A DNA stretch of 64,000 nucleotides. Origin: Phytohabitans houttuyneae (GTDB lineage: Bacteria; Actinomycetota; Actinomycetes; Mycobacteriales; Micromonosporaceae). The first letter of the stretch is position 1. Every line of letters starts with the position of its first letter. Positions 22,746 to 32,349 of this stretch are shown piece by piece. The stretch is taken from the NCBI RefSeq assembly GCF_011764425.1, contig NZ_BLPF01000003.1, forward strand, positions 1,178,001-1,242,000, written 5' to 3'. Under the pieces are notes generated by a model. The model was not told the origin of the DNA. It did not search any database and saw only the letters and a program-made list of their open reading frames with translations. The translations under genes were made by a program, and so were the position numbers.

Positions 22746-25700
22746 CCTGCGATCCTCACTTCCATGTCGACGGTGGTGCCGCCCGGGCTGGCGTCGATGG
22801 CTACCCGGTCCATCATCGCGCGCATCAGCTTCAGGCCCCGCCCGCGGTAGGCGTCCGGCTCGGGTGCCGGTGTCTTCCACTCGCCGCTGTCGGCGACGGC
22901 CAGGTGCAGGCGCCGCGCGTACGCCTCCGCCCGCACCCGGATCGGACCGCCGGGCGCGTGGCGGTGGCCGTGCTCGATCGCGTTGGCGCACGCCTCGCCC
23001 GCGGCGACGAGCACGTTCTGCGCGGTGAGCGCGGAGACGTCGCACTGCTCCAGCCACTGCCGCAGCACCCCGCGCACCGGCGCGAGCTGGCCCGGCTCGG
23101 CGGAGAAGGTCAGGTCGACCGGGCCCGGGCGGCGGTAGAGCAGGACGGCGACGTCGTCGTCGTACCCGTCGCCGGTGACCAGCCGCGACATGATGCCCGT
23201 GGCCAGCTCCGCCAGGCCGCCGTCCGCGCCGTCCCGGACCGCGCTGGCGGCCAGGTGGATGCCGTCGGTGAGCGGCCGGCGGCGCCGCTCGATGAGGCCG
23301 TCGGTGTAGAGCAGCATGGTGGCGCGGGCCGGTACGGCGTGCTCGGCCTGGCCGCGGGCCCGGCCCGGCCGCACCGCGAGGGGCAGCGAACGGCCGCCGT
23401 CCAGCAGCAGCGGGCTGCCGTCGGCGAGGGCGAGGATGCCCGGCGGATGCCCGGCGCTGGCGTAGGTCAGGTGCCCGGTCGCCGGGTCGAGGACACCGCA
23501 GAAGACGGTGGTGCAGGCGGCGCCCGGCACCCCGGCGGCGAAATGGTCCATCGTCATCAGCGTGCGGGCCGGGCTGTGGTCCTGCAGCAGCAGCGCGCGG
23601 CAGGCGCTGCGCAGCTGGCCCATCACGGCCGCGGCCGCGAGCCCGCGGCCGACGCAGTCGCCGACGACGATGCCGATGCGGCCGTCGGTCAGCGGGATGA
23701 TGTCGTACCAGTCGCCGCCCACCTCCAGCGGGCGGGCGGCCGGCTCGTACCGGACGGCGAAACCGGGCGGCAGCGTGGACGGCCCGAGGATCGAGCGCTG
23801 CAACGCGATCGCGGTCTCCCGCTGCTGGTCGATCTGCTGAGCGCGGGCCAGCCCCTGTGCCAGGTGCCCGGCCAGCAGCGACAGCAGCAGCAGGTCGTCG
23901 CCGCTGAACGGGCGCGACGGGCCGAGGTCCAGGCGGAGTACCAGGGTCCCGTCCGGGTGTTCCAGCGCGATGCCGGCGGCGTCCCCGTCGAGCGTCGCCG
24001 CGGTCAGCGTCGGGCCGTCGCGCAGCGCGACCAGCGCCGCCCGGTCGGCCTCGGCGAGGTCGCCCCACTCGGCCGCCCGCCCGGCGACGGCGGTCAGCGC
24101 CGGCACCGAGCCGGCGCGGAAGACCACCGCCGACACGCCCGCGGCGGACCACAGCTCCCGCAGCTCCTCCAGCGCGCCGGACAGCGCCTCGTCGAGCGTC
24201 GCGGCGCCGGACAGCCGCACGCTGAGCGCGGCCAGGGCCGACTCCCGCTGGATCGCGTAGTGGTCGGCGGTGACGTCGCGGAACGTGCCGACCACGACGC
24301 CCTGGCGGGTGTCCGGGTCGCGGACCCGGTTGAACGTGGCGCTCACCCAGAGCCGGTGCCCGTCGCGGTGGGTGACCGGCACGGTGCCGCTGCCCTCGGC
24401 CTCCGCGAGCATCGTCGCGAAAGCCCGCTCGACCCGCCGGCGGGCCTCCGGGTCGGCGGCGGCGTCCGGCCACCACGGGTGGACCGGCTCGTACGGCAGG
24501 TCCTCCGGGCCGTACCCGAGGATCTCGGTGAACGCCGCGTTGATCTCGACCACCGCGCCCCGCTCGTCGCAGACGAAGAACGCCTCCTGCATCGAGTCGA
24601 CAAGCGCGGTCCGCCAGCGGGCGTGGTGGTTGCGCAGCCGGGCCAGCTGCACGTTCGCCCGCACCCGGGCCAGCAGCTCGGCGGCCGCGAACGGCTTGAC
24701 CAGGTAGTCGTCGGCGCCGGCCTGCAGGCCCTCGATGGACGCCTCCTGCCCGGCCCGCGCGGACAGCAGCAGCACCGGGACGGCGGCGGTGCGGTGGTCG
24801 GCACGCAGCGCGCCCACCAGCGACAGCCCGTCGCGGTTGGGCATCATCACGTCGCTGACCAGCAGGTCGGGTGCGGACGCGCGGACCGCCTCCAGCGCCT
24901 GCTGCCCGTCGGCCACCGCCACGACCTGGTAGCCGGCGGTGGTCAGCAGGCGGGTCAGGTACTCCCGCATGTCCGCGTTGTCGTCGGCCACGACGAGCGT
25001 GCCCTCGCCCGCCCGGGTGACCACCTCGGACCCGGGTCCGCCGTCCTCGCCGTCGGGCAGCCAGCGCAGCGCCTCCTGCACGTACGGGTCGGCGGTGGCG
25101 GAGACAGCGGTAGTCCCCGCGGCGGCGGCGACCGACTCCTCCGGCAGGTGGGCGTGGCCGTACGGCAGGCGGATGGAGAACCGGGTGCCCCGCCCCTCGA
25201 CGCTGTCCGCGGTGATCGTGCCGCCGTGCAGGGTCACCAGCTCCTGCACCAGCGCCAGGCCGATGCCGCTGCCCTCGTTGGAGCGGGAGCGGGCGTTTTC
25301 CACGCGGTGGAACCGCTCGAACAGCCGCGGCAGCTGGTCGGCGGCCACGCCGGTGCCGGTGTCGGCGACGGTCACCACCGCCTCCCGGTCGCCGGCCCGC
25401 ACGCTCACGCCGATGGTGCCTTCGAAGGTGAACTTGAGCGCGTTGCTGAGCAGGTTGAGGACGACCTTCTCCCACATGGCGAGGTCGAGGTACACCGGGC
25501 GGTCCAGCGGCGGGCAGTCGACGGCGAGGACCAGCCCGGCCCGCTCGACCGCGGAGCGGAACACGCTGGCCAGCTCGGCGGTGACGGCCGCGAGGTCGAC
25601 CGGCTCGAACCGGGCCTGCATGCGGCCGGCCTCGATGCGGGAGAAGTCGAGCAGCGTGTTGACGAGCTTGCCCAGCCGCAGCCCGCTGCGGTGGATCACC

Positions 25701-26851
25701 TCCAGCTCGTCGCGCACACCCTGGTCTGCGCCGGCCAGCCGGCCGCGCAGCTCCTCCACCGGCCCCATGATCAATGTCAGCGGGGTGCGGAACTCGTGGC
25801 TGATGTTGGAGAAGAACGCGGTCTTCGCGCGGTCGAGCTCGGCCAGCTCCTCGGCCCGCCGCTGCTGCGCCTGGTAGCTGCGGGCGCTGGAGATCTCGGC
25901 CGCCAGGTGACCGGCGACCAGCTCGATGAAGGCGCGGTAGCCGTCGTCCAGCGGCCGGTACCGGTTGAGCGCCGTGACCAGGAACCCGTTGGGGCCGCCG
26001 CCCTGCTGCGCCAGCGGCACGACGAGGGCCCGCTCCGGCGGGCCGGGCAGGTCGCCGGCCGGCAGCCCGGTGAACGGCGGCCGGTCGAGCTCGACGAGCA
26101 CCGTCTCGCCCTTGGCCAGCGCGGCGCTCGGCCAGACCTCGGCCGCGCTGTCGAGCGGCAGGGTCGCCGGGGCGGCCGGGTGCCCGGCCGGTATGCCGGT
26201 CGTGGCCGCCAGCCGGGCCACGCCGTCCTGGTACAGGTAGGTCAGCGTGAAGGGCAGGTCGCGGCGGTTGCGGCCGAGCTGGTGGCTGGCGCTTTCGAGG
26301 AGCTCCCGCTCGGTGCGCACCGCGCTGGGGTCCGAGCCCAGGTCGCGCAGCGTCGCCAGGCGGCGCTCGCCGATGACCCGCTTGGTGTCCTCGCTGACCA
26401 CGCAGAGCATGCCGACCGGCACGCCGCCGTCGTCGCGCAGCGGGCTGTACGAGAACGTGTGGTAGGTCTCCTCCGGGTAGCCGGACCGCTCCAGGAACAG
26501 CAGCAGCGCCTCGTCCCAGGTCGCCTGCCCGGCGGACAGGACGGTGTCGATCCGCGGGCCGATGTCGGGCCAGATCTCCGCCCACACCTCACGCGCCGGC
26601 CGGCCCAGCGCCCACGGGTACTTGCGGGCGAGGGTGTCGCGCCGGTAGGCGGCGTTGCAGAAGAACGTCAGCTCCGGGCCCCACGCCATCCACATCGAAA
26701 ACCGCGACGAGAGCAGGATGCTGACCGCCGTGCGCAGGCTCTGCGGCCAGCTCTCGGGTGGCCCCAGCGGCGTCGCCGCCCAGTCGACCGCCGCGAGGTC
26801 CCGCCCGACCTCCGGGTCGGCGCTGAACACGCCGAGGCCAGCCACCGGCAT
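22742..26851 (-). CDS. giant hybrid: PAS-GAF-histidine kinase-receiver-PAS-GAF-PP2C-RsbW
   Basis: This 1369-residue cytoplasmic protein joins two signalling systems. Residues about 30-170 form a PAS-like sensor and 185-325 a GAF-like domain. The histidine kinase follows (H352 in SNISHEFRTP; N box at N470 in LLSNALKF; G boxes to about 560), then a receiver domain (about 617-735; phosphoacceptor D667 in VSDVMMP, K719). A second PAS (about 745-865) and GAF (about 875-1005) lead to a SpoIIE/PP2C phosphatase (about 1030-1238; D1047, D1065, DDD at 1231-1233) and an RsbW-type kinase (about 1240-1366; N1290 in EACANAIEHG). The start at 26851 (MPVAGLGVF) is chosen by similarity of the following PAS; the frame is open to 27007. 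STAS and membrane-protein genes are coupled downstream. No transmembrane helix is seen. Confidence 0.93.
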   Translation of the reverse strand: MPVAGLGVFSADPEVGRDLAAVDWAATPLGPPESWPQSLRTAVSILLSSRFSMWMAWGPELTFFCNAAYRRDTLARKYPWALGRPAREVWAEIWPDIGPRIDTVLSAGQATWDEALLLFLERSGYPEETYHTFSYSPLRDDGGVPVGMLCVVSEDTKRVIGERRLATLRDLGSDPSAVRTERELLESASHQLGRNRRDLPFTLTYLYQDGVARLAATTGIPAGHPAAPATLPLDSAAEVWPSAALAKGETVLVELDRPPFTGLPAGDLPGPPERALVVPLAQQGGGPNGFLVTALNRYRPLDDGYRAFIELVAGHLAAEISSARSYQAQQRRAEELAELDRAKTAFFSNISHEFRTPLTLIMGPVEELRGRLAGADQGVRDELEVIHRSGLRLGKLVNTLLDFSRIEAGRMQARFEPVDLAAVTAELASVFRSAVERAGLVLAVDCPPLDRPVYLDLAMWEKVVLNLLSNALKFTFEGTIGVSVRAGDREAVVTVADTGTGVAADQLPRLFERFHRVENARSRSNEGSGIGLALVQELVTLHGGTITADSVEGRGTRFSIRLPYGHAHLPEESVAAAAGTTAVSATADPYVQEALRWLPDGEDGGPGSEVVTRAGEGTLVVADDNADMREYLTRLLTTAGYQVVAVADGQQALEAVRASAPDLLVSDVMMPNRDGLSLVGALRADHRTAAVPVLLLSARAGQEASIEGLQAGADDYLVKPFAAAELLARVRANVQLARLRNHHARWRTALVDSMQEAFFVCDERGAVVEINAAFTEILGYGPEDLPYEPVHPWWPDAAADPEARRRVERAFATMLAEAEGSGTVPVTHRDGHRLWVSATFNRVRDPDTRQGVVVGTFRDVTADHYAIQRESALAALSVRLSGAATLDEALSGALEELRELWSAAGVSAVVFRAGSVPALTAVAGRAAEWGDLAEADRAALVALRDGPTLTAATLDGDAAGIALEHPDGTLVLRLDLGPSRPFSGDDLLLLSLLAGHLAQGLARAQQIDQQRETAIALQRSILGPSTLPPGFAVRYEPAARPLEVGGDWYDIIPLTDGRIGIVVGDCVGRGLAAAAVMGQLRSACRALLLQDHSPARTLMTMDHFAAGVPGAACTTVFCGVLDPATGHLTYASAGHPPGILALADGSPLLLDGGRSLPLAVRPGRARGQAEHAVPARATMLLYTDGLIERRRRPLTDGIHLAASAVRDGADGGLAELATGIMSRLVTGDGYDDDVAVLLYRRPGPVDLTFSAEPGQLAPVRGVLRQWLEQCDVSALTAQNVLVAAGEACANAIEHGHRHAPGGPIRVRAEAYARRLHLAVADSGEWKTPAPEPDAYRGRGLKLMRAMMDRVAIDASPGGTTVDMEVRIAG

Positions 26852-27056
26852 CCCCCAGCCACACCCTTCGTGGGACCGGTCCGCCGACCCCAGATCATTT
26901 TGCACCCTCTCCCTGGCTGCGCTCTGGACGAGCGGTACCCGTACGTTTGCGACCCGCCGCGTCGTGGTAACCGTCGCGGGAGGGGAAACGGATGTCTTGC
27001 TTCCCACCAGCCACTCGGCTCACACCCGCTGCGCGCAGTGGAGGGCGGTGGACGCG

Positions 27057-27713
27057 GTGACCGCCACCCTGGCGCCCGCCCGCCGCGCCACGGTCCGCCC
27101 GATGGACGCCGGCGACCTGCCGTTCGTGGCCCGGCTGCACCGCAGGTACCTGCCGGAGGGCTTCTTCGTCCGGCTCGGCGACGCGTTCCTGCGCAGCTAC
27201 TACCGGTCGTACCTGACCAGCCCCGCGTCGGTGGCGCTGATCGGCGAGGTGGACGGCGTGCGCGCCGGCTTCCTGGTGGGCACCGTCGACCACGGCACGT
27301 ACGCGCGGCACGTCGGCCGCCACCACCGGGCCAAGCTGCTCGCCGCTGGCGTGTGGGCGCTGCTGCGCCGCCCGGGGCTGGCCCGCACGCTGGTCGCCGG
27401 CCGGCTCGCCGGGTACCGCGCGACGCTGCGCCGCGCCCGCGCACGTCCGGCCGCCGTCGACCGGCCCACCCGCTTCGGCGTGCTCAGCCACCTGGCGGTG
27501 GAGAAGGCGATGCGGCGCAGCGGGCTCGGCCGCGCGATGGTCCAGTCGTACGCGGGGATCGCGCTGCTGCACGGCACGCGCCGGCTGCGCCTTGTCGCCC
27601 GCGCCGAGAGTTCCGCCGCCCGCGGCCTGTACCTCAGTCTCGGCTGGCTGCCCGGCGAGGAGTACCGCGACGGCGACGGCGTGCGCTGGACACCGTTCAC
27701 CCGCGAGCTCTGA
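27057..27713 (+). CDS. GNAT family N-acetyltransferase
   Basis: About 218 residues with the GNAT fold: VRPMDAGDLPFVARLHRRYLPEGFF at the start, the acetyl-CoA loop region FGVLSHLAVEKAMRRSGLGRAMVQSYAG (a variant of R/Q-x-x-G-x-G/A), and ARAESSAARGLYLSLGWLPGEEYRDG at the end. GTG codons at 27048 and 27057 are both possible; GGAGGG (27040-27045) fits 27057 better by spacing. It is divergent from the giant kinase operon and shares the 200-base promoter region with it. The acceptor substrate cannot be predicted. Confidence 0.85.
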   Translation: MTATLAPARRATVRPMDAGDLPFVARLHRRYLPEGFFVRLGDAFLRSYYRSYLTSPASVALIGEVDGVRAGFLVGTVDHGTYARHVGRHHRAKLLAAGVWALLRRPGLARTLVAGRLAGYRATLRRARARPAAVDRPTRFGVLSHLAVEKAMRRSGLGRAMVQSYAGIALLHGTRRLRLVARAESSAARGLYLSLGWLPGEEYRDGDGVRWTPFTREL

Positions 27714-27778
27714 GCGCCTACCCGGGGTTGAGTAGCGGCACTCACGTGGCAGCCGCCCGCCTGCGGCATATTGCTCGG

Positions 27779-29754
27779 GTGCCCCTTATTCGACGGATCG
27801 CTCCCGCGCGGGACCTGGCGGCGGTGCTGGCCGGGGTGAGCGGCTGCCTGCTGCTCGTGATCTGGGCCTCGCCGCGGTACAACAGCGGGCTGCCGCCCCT
27901 GCTCACCGCCGCGGCGCCCGGCGAGATCCGCGGCGCGGGCTGGTGGTTCGTCCTGGCACCGATCGCGGCGACGGTCGTGGGACTGTCCACGTTGCGCTGG
28001 TGGCCGTACCTGTTGCTCGCCGCCGCGCTGCTCGCCGTGCCGGGGGTGGCGGCGCAGGCGGTGGGCGTGACGTACCCGCTTCCGGTGCACGTCGCCGCCT
28101 CGGCCGGGTACCCCTCGCGGTCGTGGGAGTGCTGGCCTGTGCACAAGGTCTGGTCCGGGTCGCGGCCGGCTGGGGCGCGGCGGTCGCCGGCCTCACCGTC
28201 GGCGCGCAGCTGTTCGGCACCGCCCTGTCCGGGCCGGGGTGGCTGCTCACCAACGCGTCGCTGCCGACGTGGCACGTCCTGCTGCTGGTCGCCGCACTCG
28301 GCGGGGCGCTTCCGGCCGCCTGGTACGCCCGCCGCGGCGACCCCGACGCCGCCGGCCCCGCACCCTGGTCGTGGCGGCGGATCCGCCTGGTGGTGGCCGG
28401 CGGGCTGGCGATGTGCGTGAGCATCCCGCTGTCGTTCCTCACCGTCGAGCGGCTCTCGTCGCTGCTCGACGTCTCCTGGTCCGCGCTGTACCGGCACGGC
28501 TACGCGGTCACCGCCATCGCCGGCGCGGTAACGCTGGTCGCCGCGACCGTGCTCGCCGCGTTCGGCGGGGTGTGGACGCTCGCCGGTTCGCTGACCGCCG
28601 CGACGGCGCGGGTCGCCCTCGTCGCGCCGATGATCCTCGCGATCGCCGCGCTGTTCTCGACCGGCGCGGCGGGCCCGGTGGGCGCCCTGGCCGGCGTCGC
28701 GGCCGGCGCGGTGGCGGCTGCGAGCCGGTGGCGGGTGCCGCTGGCCGCCGTGCTGTCGGTTCTCGGCGCGATCACGCTGTTCATCGCGCACGCGGCGACC
28801 ACCGGCCACCCCGAGAAGCTGGCCGAACCGGGCAACACGACCCCGGCGCTGCTCGTGCTCGTGCTGATCACCGCGGCGGCCACGGCGGTCGTCGGCGCCA
28901 CCGCACCGGCGCTCGCCCCGCGCGGTGCCGTGCCCGCCGCGCTCGGCCCGCTGTCCGCGGTGCTCGCCGTGGGCGGCCTGCAGACGGTGGCGGCCACGTA
29001 CCTGCAGGACGGGCTGCCCGTCTCGTCGTACCTGAACCCGGTCTTCCACCTGACCACCTCGGCGGTGCTGCTGCTGGTGGTGGCGGCGGCGATCGGCGGG
29101 CTCGGCTTCGCGCAGATGCTCGCCACCCGCCGCGCCGAACGCCGGCACGCCGAGCAGATCCGCCGGGAGGCGGCCGCCGCGGAACGGGACCGGCTGGCCC
29201 GCCCCATCCACGACGGCGTGCTGCAGGTGCTGGCGCTGGTGCAGCGGCACGGCGCCGACCTGGGCGGGCAGGGCGGCGAGCTGGCGTCGCTCGCCGCCGA
29301 GCAGGAGGCGGCGCTGCGCACGCTGCTCAGCGGGCAGGCCGCCGGCGCGCCGCCCGGTGGGCAGGCCGCCGGCGAGAACGTGGGCGCGGCGCTGCGGGCG
29401 CTGGCCTCCGCGACGGTCGAGGTCGCGGCGCCGGCCCAGGCCGTCGTGCTGCCCGCCGGCACCGCCGCCGAGCTGGTGGCCGCGGTGCGGGCCGCGCTGG
29501 ACAACGTCCGCCGCCACGCCGGGCCCGCGGCCCGCGCCTGGGTGCTGCTGGAGGACGAGGGAGACGCGGTACGGGTGACCGTCCGCGACGACGGCGCCGG
29601 GTTCGCCGAGGAGCGGCTCGCCGAGGCGGCCGCCGCCGGGCGGCTCGGCGTGGCCCAGTCGATGCGCGGCCGGATCGCCGACCTCGGCGGCACGACGGCC
29701 ATCCACAGCGCGCCGGGCGAGGGCACCGAGGTCGAGTTCTGGCTGCCGCGCTGA
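27779..29754 (+). pseudogene. polytopic sensor histidine kinase (MacS/NreB-like), frameshifted
   Basis: The gene reads in one frame from a GTG at 27779 (VPLIRRIAPARDLAAVLAG) to about 28107 and continues in the -1 frame from there (VPLAVVGVLACAQGLVR) to 29754. Restoring one G in the GGG run at 28106-28108 gives one protein of about 658 residues. It has roughly ten membrane helices (up to about residue 440), then a kinase core with PIHDGVLQVLALV (histidine box of the actinobacterial MacS type), LVAAVRAALDNVRRHAG (N box) and DDGAGFAEERL / GRLGVAQSMRGRIADLGG. It may be a true pseudogene, a sequencing error, or two proteins. A CATATT box seven bases before the GTG suggests a leaderless start. No response regulator is adjacent. 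Confidence 0.75.
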
Positions 29755-29797
29755 CAAGGGCTTCCCGGGGGTACCGCCACGCTGCGAGAATGCCGGC

Positions 29798-29971
29798 ATG
29801 GACGACACGGAGCTGGGCACGGCGGACACCCCGCGCATCGACCGGCGCGCCTTCTTCGGCCGCGCACTGCTCGCCACCGGCGCGGCGGTCGGCCTGCTGG
29901 GTCTCACCGGCTGCCCGGGCGGCGGCGATGGCGACGACGACGATGACGACGACGGCGGGGACGACGACTGA
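29798..29971 (+). CDS. tiny Tat-type lipoprotein with Asp-rich tail
   Basis: A 57-residue peptide. It has a twin-arginine-like motif (IDRRAFFGRALL), a hydrophobic stretch (LLATGAAVGLLGL), a lipobox LTGC with Cys39, and a mature part of only 18 residues that is almost all Gly and Asp (GGGDGDDDD, then GGDDD). Third positions are nearly all G/C. If exported it would place an acidic, possibly cation-binding tag on the outer face of the membrane. It lies 43 bases after the frameshifted sensor kinase and before a strong terminator, so the two may be co-transcribed. No family was recognised. Confidence 0.65.
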   Translation: MDDTELGTADTPRIDRRAFFGRALLATGAAVGLLGLTGCPGGGDGDDDDDDDGGDDD

Positions 29972-30001
29972 CAGGTCTTGGTCCGCTCCCGCGCTCGCGA
30001 C

Positions 30002-30034
30002 CGCGGCCTCACCCGCCGCACGGGTGAGGCCGCG
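30002..30034. terminator. bidirectional terminator
   Basis: A perfect 13-bp stem (30002-30014 with 30022-30034) with a seven-base loop sits between the convergent tiny lipoprotein and MMPL genes. Confidence 0.7.
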
Positions 30035-30043
30035 CGGGGAGAG

Positions 30044-32161
30044 CTACGACCGGCTCGGTGCGTACGACAGGCGGGGGATGCGGCGGTGCAGCCAGCGGGG
30101 CAGCCACCAGTTCGCCCGGCCGAGCAGCGTCATCAGGGCCGGCACCAGCAGCAGGCGGACCACCGTGGCGTCGAGCAGGACGGCGGTCGCCAGGCCCAGG
30201 CCCAGCATGCGGGCGAAGGGTGACGGGTTGGCCACGAAGGCGAGGAACACCGCCGCCATGATGAGCGCGGCGGACGTGATGACGCGGCCGGTGGCGGCGA
30301 TGCCGCGGGCGACCGAGGCCACCGTGTCGCCGCTGGCGTCGTAGGCCTCGCGGATCCGGGACAGCAGGAAGACCTCGTAGTCCATCGACAGTCCGAAGAG
30401 GACGGCGAAGAAGATGGTCGGCAGCGGCGAGGGGACGATGAGCGTCTCCTCCAGGCCGAGCAGGCTCTTGCCCCAGCCCCACTGGAAGACCGCGACCATC
30501 ACGCCGTAGGCGCCGCCGATCGAGAGCAGGTTCATCAGGACCGCCTTGAGCGGCACCACCACCGAGCGGAACACCAGCATCAGCAGCAGGAACGACGCGG
30601 CCAGGATGGCGCCGACGAAGACCGGCAGCATGCGACCGAGGTGCCGGCTGAGGTCGTCGGTCATCGCGGTGAGGCCGGAGACGGCGGCGTTGGCGGGTAC
30701 CAGGTCGCGGACCCGTTCCAGCGTCGCGGACGTGGCCTCCTCGCCGGGCGCCGTGGTCGTGGTGACGCGCAGGACCGCGGTGTCGCCGGCGGGGGAGGTG
30801 AGCGGCGCGCCGACCGAGGCGACGCCGGGGTCGGCGGCGATCCGGCCGGACAGCGCGGCCACGTCGCCGGCCGTGGCGCCGGGGGCGCGCAGGTCGACGA
30901 CCACCAGCACCGGGCCGTTGACACCCGGGCCGAAGCCCTCGGCCAGCAGGTCGTAGGCCCGCCGGTGGCTGAGGCTCGTCGCGTCGTCGCCGGCGTCGGG
31001 GAAGCCGGTCTTCATCCACAGCGCGGGCGCGGCCAGGGCGAGCAGCAGTGCCGTGGCGGCGAGCAGGTACGCCCACGGGCGGCCGGAGACGTGACGGGCC
31101 AGGCGGTGCCACCCGGCGCCGGGCTCGCGGCGGCGGCGCAGCGGGAGCCGGCCGCGGTCGATGCGGTCGCCGAGCAGCGCGAGCAGCGCGGGCAGCAGGG
31201 TGAGGGCGGCGAGGGCGGCGGCGACCACGACCAGCGCGGTGCTGAGCCCGGTCGAGGTGAGAAAGCCCATGCCGGTCAGGGCCAGCGCCGACATCGCCAC
31301 GACGATGGTGCCGCTGGCGAACAGGACCGCCGACCCGGCCGAGCCCATCGCGTCCGCGAGGGCGGTGCGGTTGTCGGGGGCGGTGGCGCGGTTCTCCCGG
31401 TACCGGGCGGTGATGAACAGGGCGTAGTCGATGCCCACGCCGAGCCCGATCATCGCGGCGATCGTCGGTGCGACGGTGGAGACCTCGGTGGCGCTGGCCA
31501 GCAGTGCGATGCCGCTGACGCCGGCGGCGACCACGACCAGCGCGAGCACGATCGGCAGCAGGGCGGCCACCACCGTGCCGAACGCGACGAGCAGCACCAC
31601 CAGGGCGGCCACGATGCCGGCCAGCTCCGCGCCCGAGGACGGCGTCTCGGCGTTGATGAACGCGGCGTCGCCGCCGAGCTCCGCCGCCAGGCCGCCGCGG
31701 CGGGCCGGTTCCAGGGCGCCGTCGATCGCGTCGAACGGTGCCGCGCCGAGCCGCATCGCCGGCGTGTCGAAGCTGATCTCGGCGTACCCGATGCGGCCGT
31801 CGGCCGAGACGGTGCCGGCGGTGAACGGGTCGGCGACCGCGGTGACCCGTTCGGTGGCCGCGATCCGCGCCACGGCGGCCTCGATGCCGGCCCGGTGCGC
31901 GTCCAGGCGCTGCCCGTCCGGCGCGGCGAACACGGCGAGCGCGCTGCCGCCGGCGGCCTCGGGGAAGCGTTCCTCGAGCAGCTCCATGGCCTGCTCGCTC
32001 TGGCTGCCGGGCGCGACGAAGTCGTCGGCGAACGCGCCGCCGGCGGTACCGGCCAGCGCGATGACTGCGGTCGCGGCGACCAGCCAGGCGGCGATCGTGA
32101 GCCAGGGACGGCGGGCGCTGGCCGTGCCGAGGCGGCGGGTGAAGGCGTTCATGGCGCACAT
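30044..32161 (-). CDS. MMPL family RND-type transporter
   Basis: A 705-residue membrane transporter with the duplicated MMPL architecture: one N-terminal helix (PWLTIAAWLVAATAVIALAG), an extracytoplasmic domain (about 40-165), a block of about five helices with FGTVVAALLPIVLALVVVAAG and GLGVGIDYALFITARYRENRA, then a second copy starting near residue 350. The second block has FFAVLFGLSMDYEVFLLSRIREAYD, the signature of proton-driven MMPL pumps. Members export lipids or drugs or protect against them. ATG codons at 32161 and 32152 both fit. It stands alone, divergent from the two-component pair at 32350. Confidence 0.93.
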   Translation of the reverse strand: MCAMNAFTRRLGTASARRPWLTIAAWLVAATAVIALAGTAGGAFADDFVAPGSQSEQAMELLEERFPEAAGGSALAVFAAPDGQRLDAHRAGIEAAVARIAATERVTAVADPFTAGTVSADGRIGYAEISFDTPAMRLGAAPFDAIDGALEPARRGGLAAELGGDAAFINAETPSSGAELAGIVAALVVLLVAFGTVVAALLPIVLALVVVAAGVSGIALLASATEVSTVAPTIAAMIGLGVGIDYALFITARYRENRATAPDNRTALADAMGSAGSAVLFASGTIVVAMSALALTGMGFLTSTGLSTALVVVAAALAALTLLPALLALLGDRIDRGRLPLRRRREPGAGWHRLARHVSGRPWAYLLAATALLLALAAPALWMKTGFPDAGDDATSLSHRRAYDLLAEGFGPGVNGPVLVVVDLRAPGATAGDVAALSGRIAADPGVASVGAPLTSPAGDTAVLRVTTTTAPGEEATSATLERVRDLVPANAAVSGLTAMTDDLSRHLGRMLPVFVGAILAASFLLLMLVFRSVVVPLKAVLMNLLSIGGAYGVMVAVFQWGWGKSLLGLEETLIVPSPLPTIFFAVLFGLSMDYEVFLLSRIREAYDASGDTVASVARGIAATGRVITSAALIMAAVFLAFVANPSPFARMLGLGLATAVLLDATVVRLLLVPALMTLLGRANWWLPRWLHRRIPRLSYAPSRS

Positions 32162-32349
32162 CGTGGGCGCCGGCGGCGGGTCCGGTCTCCCGGCGGAGGG
32201 CGGTCACACCGTTCCCCCGGCGGGCGGGTGGCCGGCTCGGCTCCTCCGCCCGGCGGCGGAGGCGGGCCCCGCTCGCGGGCGGATGACGGCACCGCGGGGG
32301 CTGGCCTACCGTGAGCGCGCGGGTACATCTCGGCGAGCGGGAGCGAACG

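Noticed and set aside
26945-26970. SigB-type promoter (GTTT and GGTAA, about 16 bases apart) before the GNAT gene
   Set aside because: The -10 part lacks the first G of the GGGTA consensus and such short matches are expected by chance; kept out of the feature list although it would fit the partner-switching genes.
22736-28420. Very long open frame (1894 codons) on the plus strand opposite the giant kinase gene
   Set aside because: It is the antisense shadow of a GC-rich gene; the translation is Arg/Gly/Ala/Val-rich without domains. Only its last 330 bases, beyond 27779, are real, as the N-terminus of the frameshifted sensor kinase.
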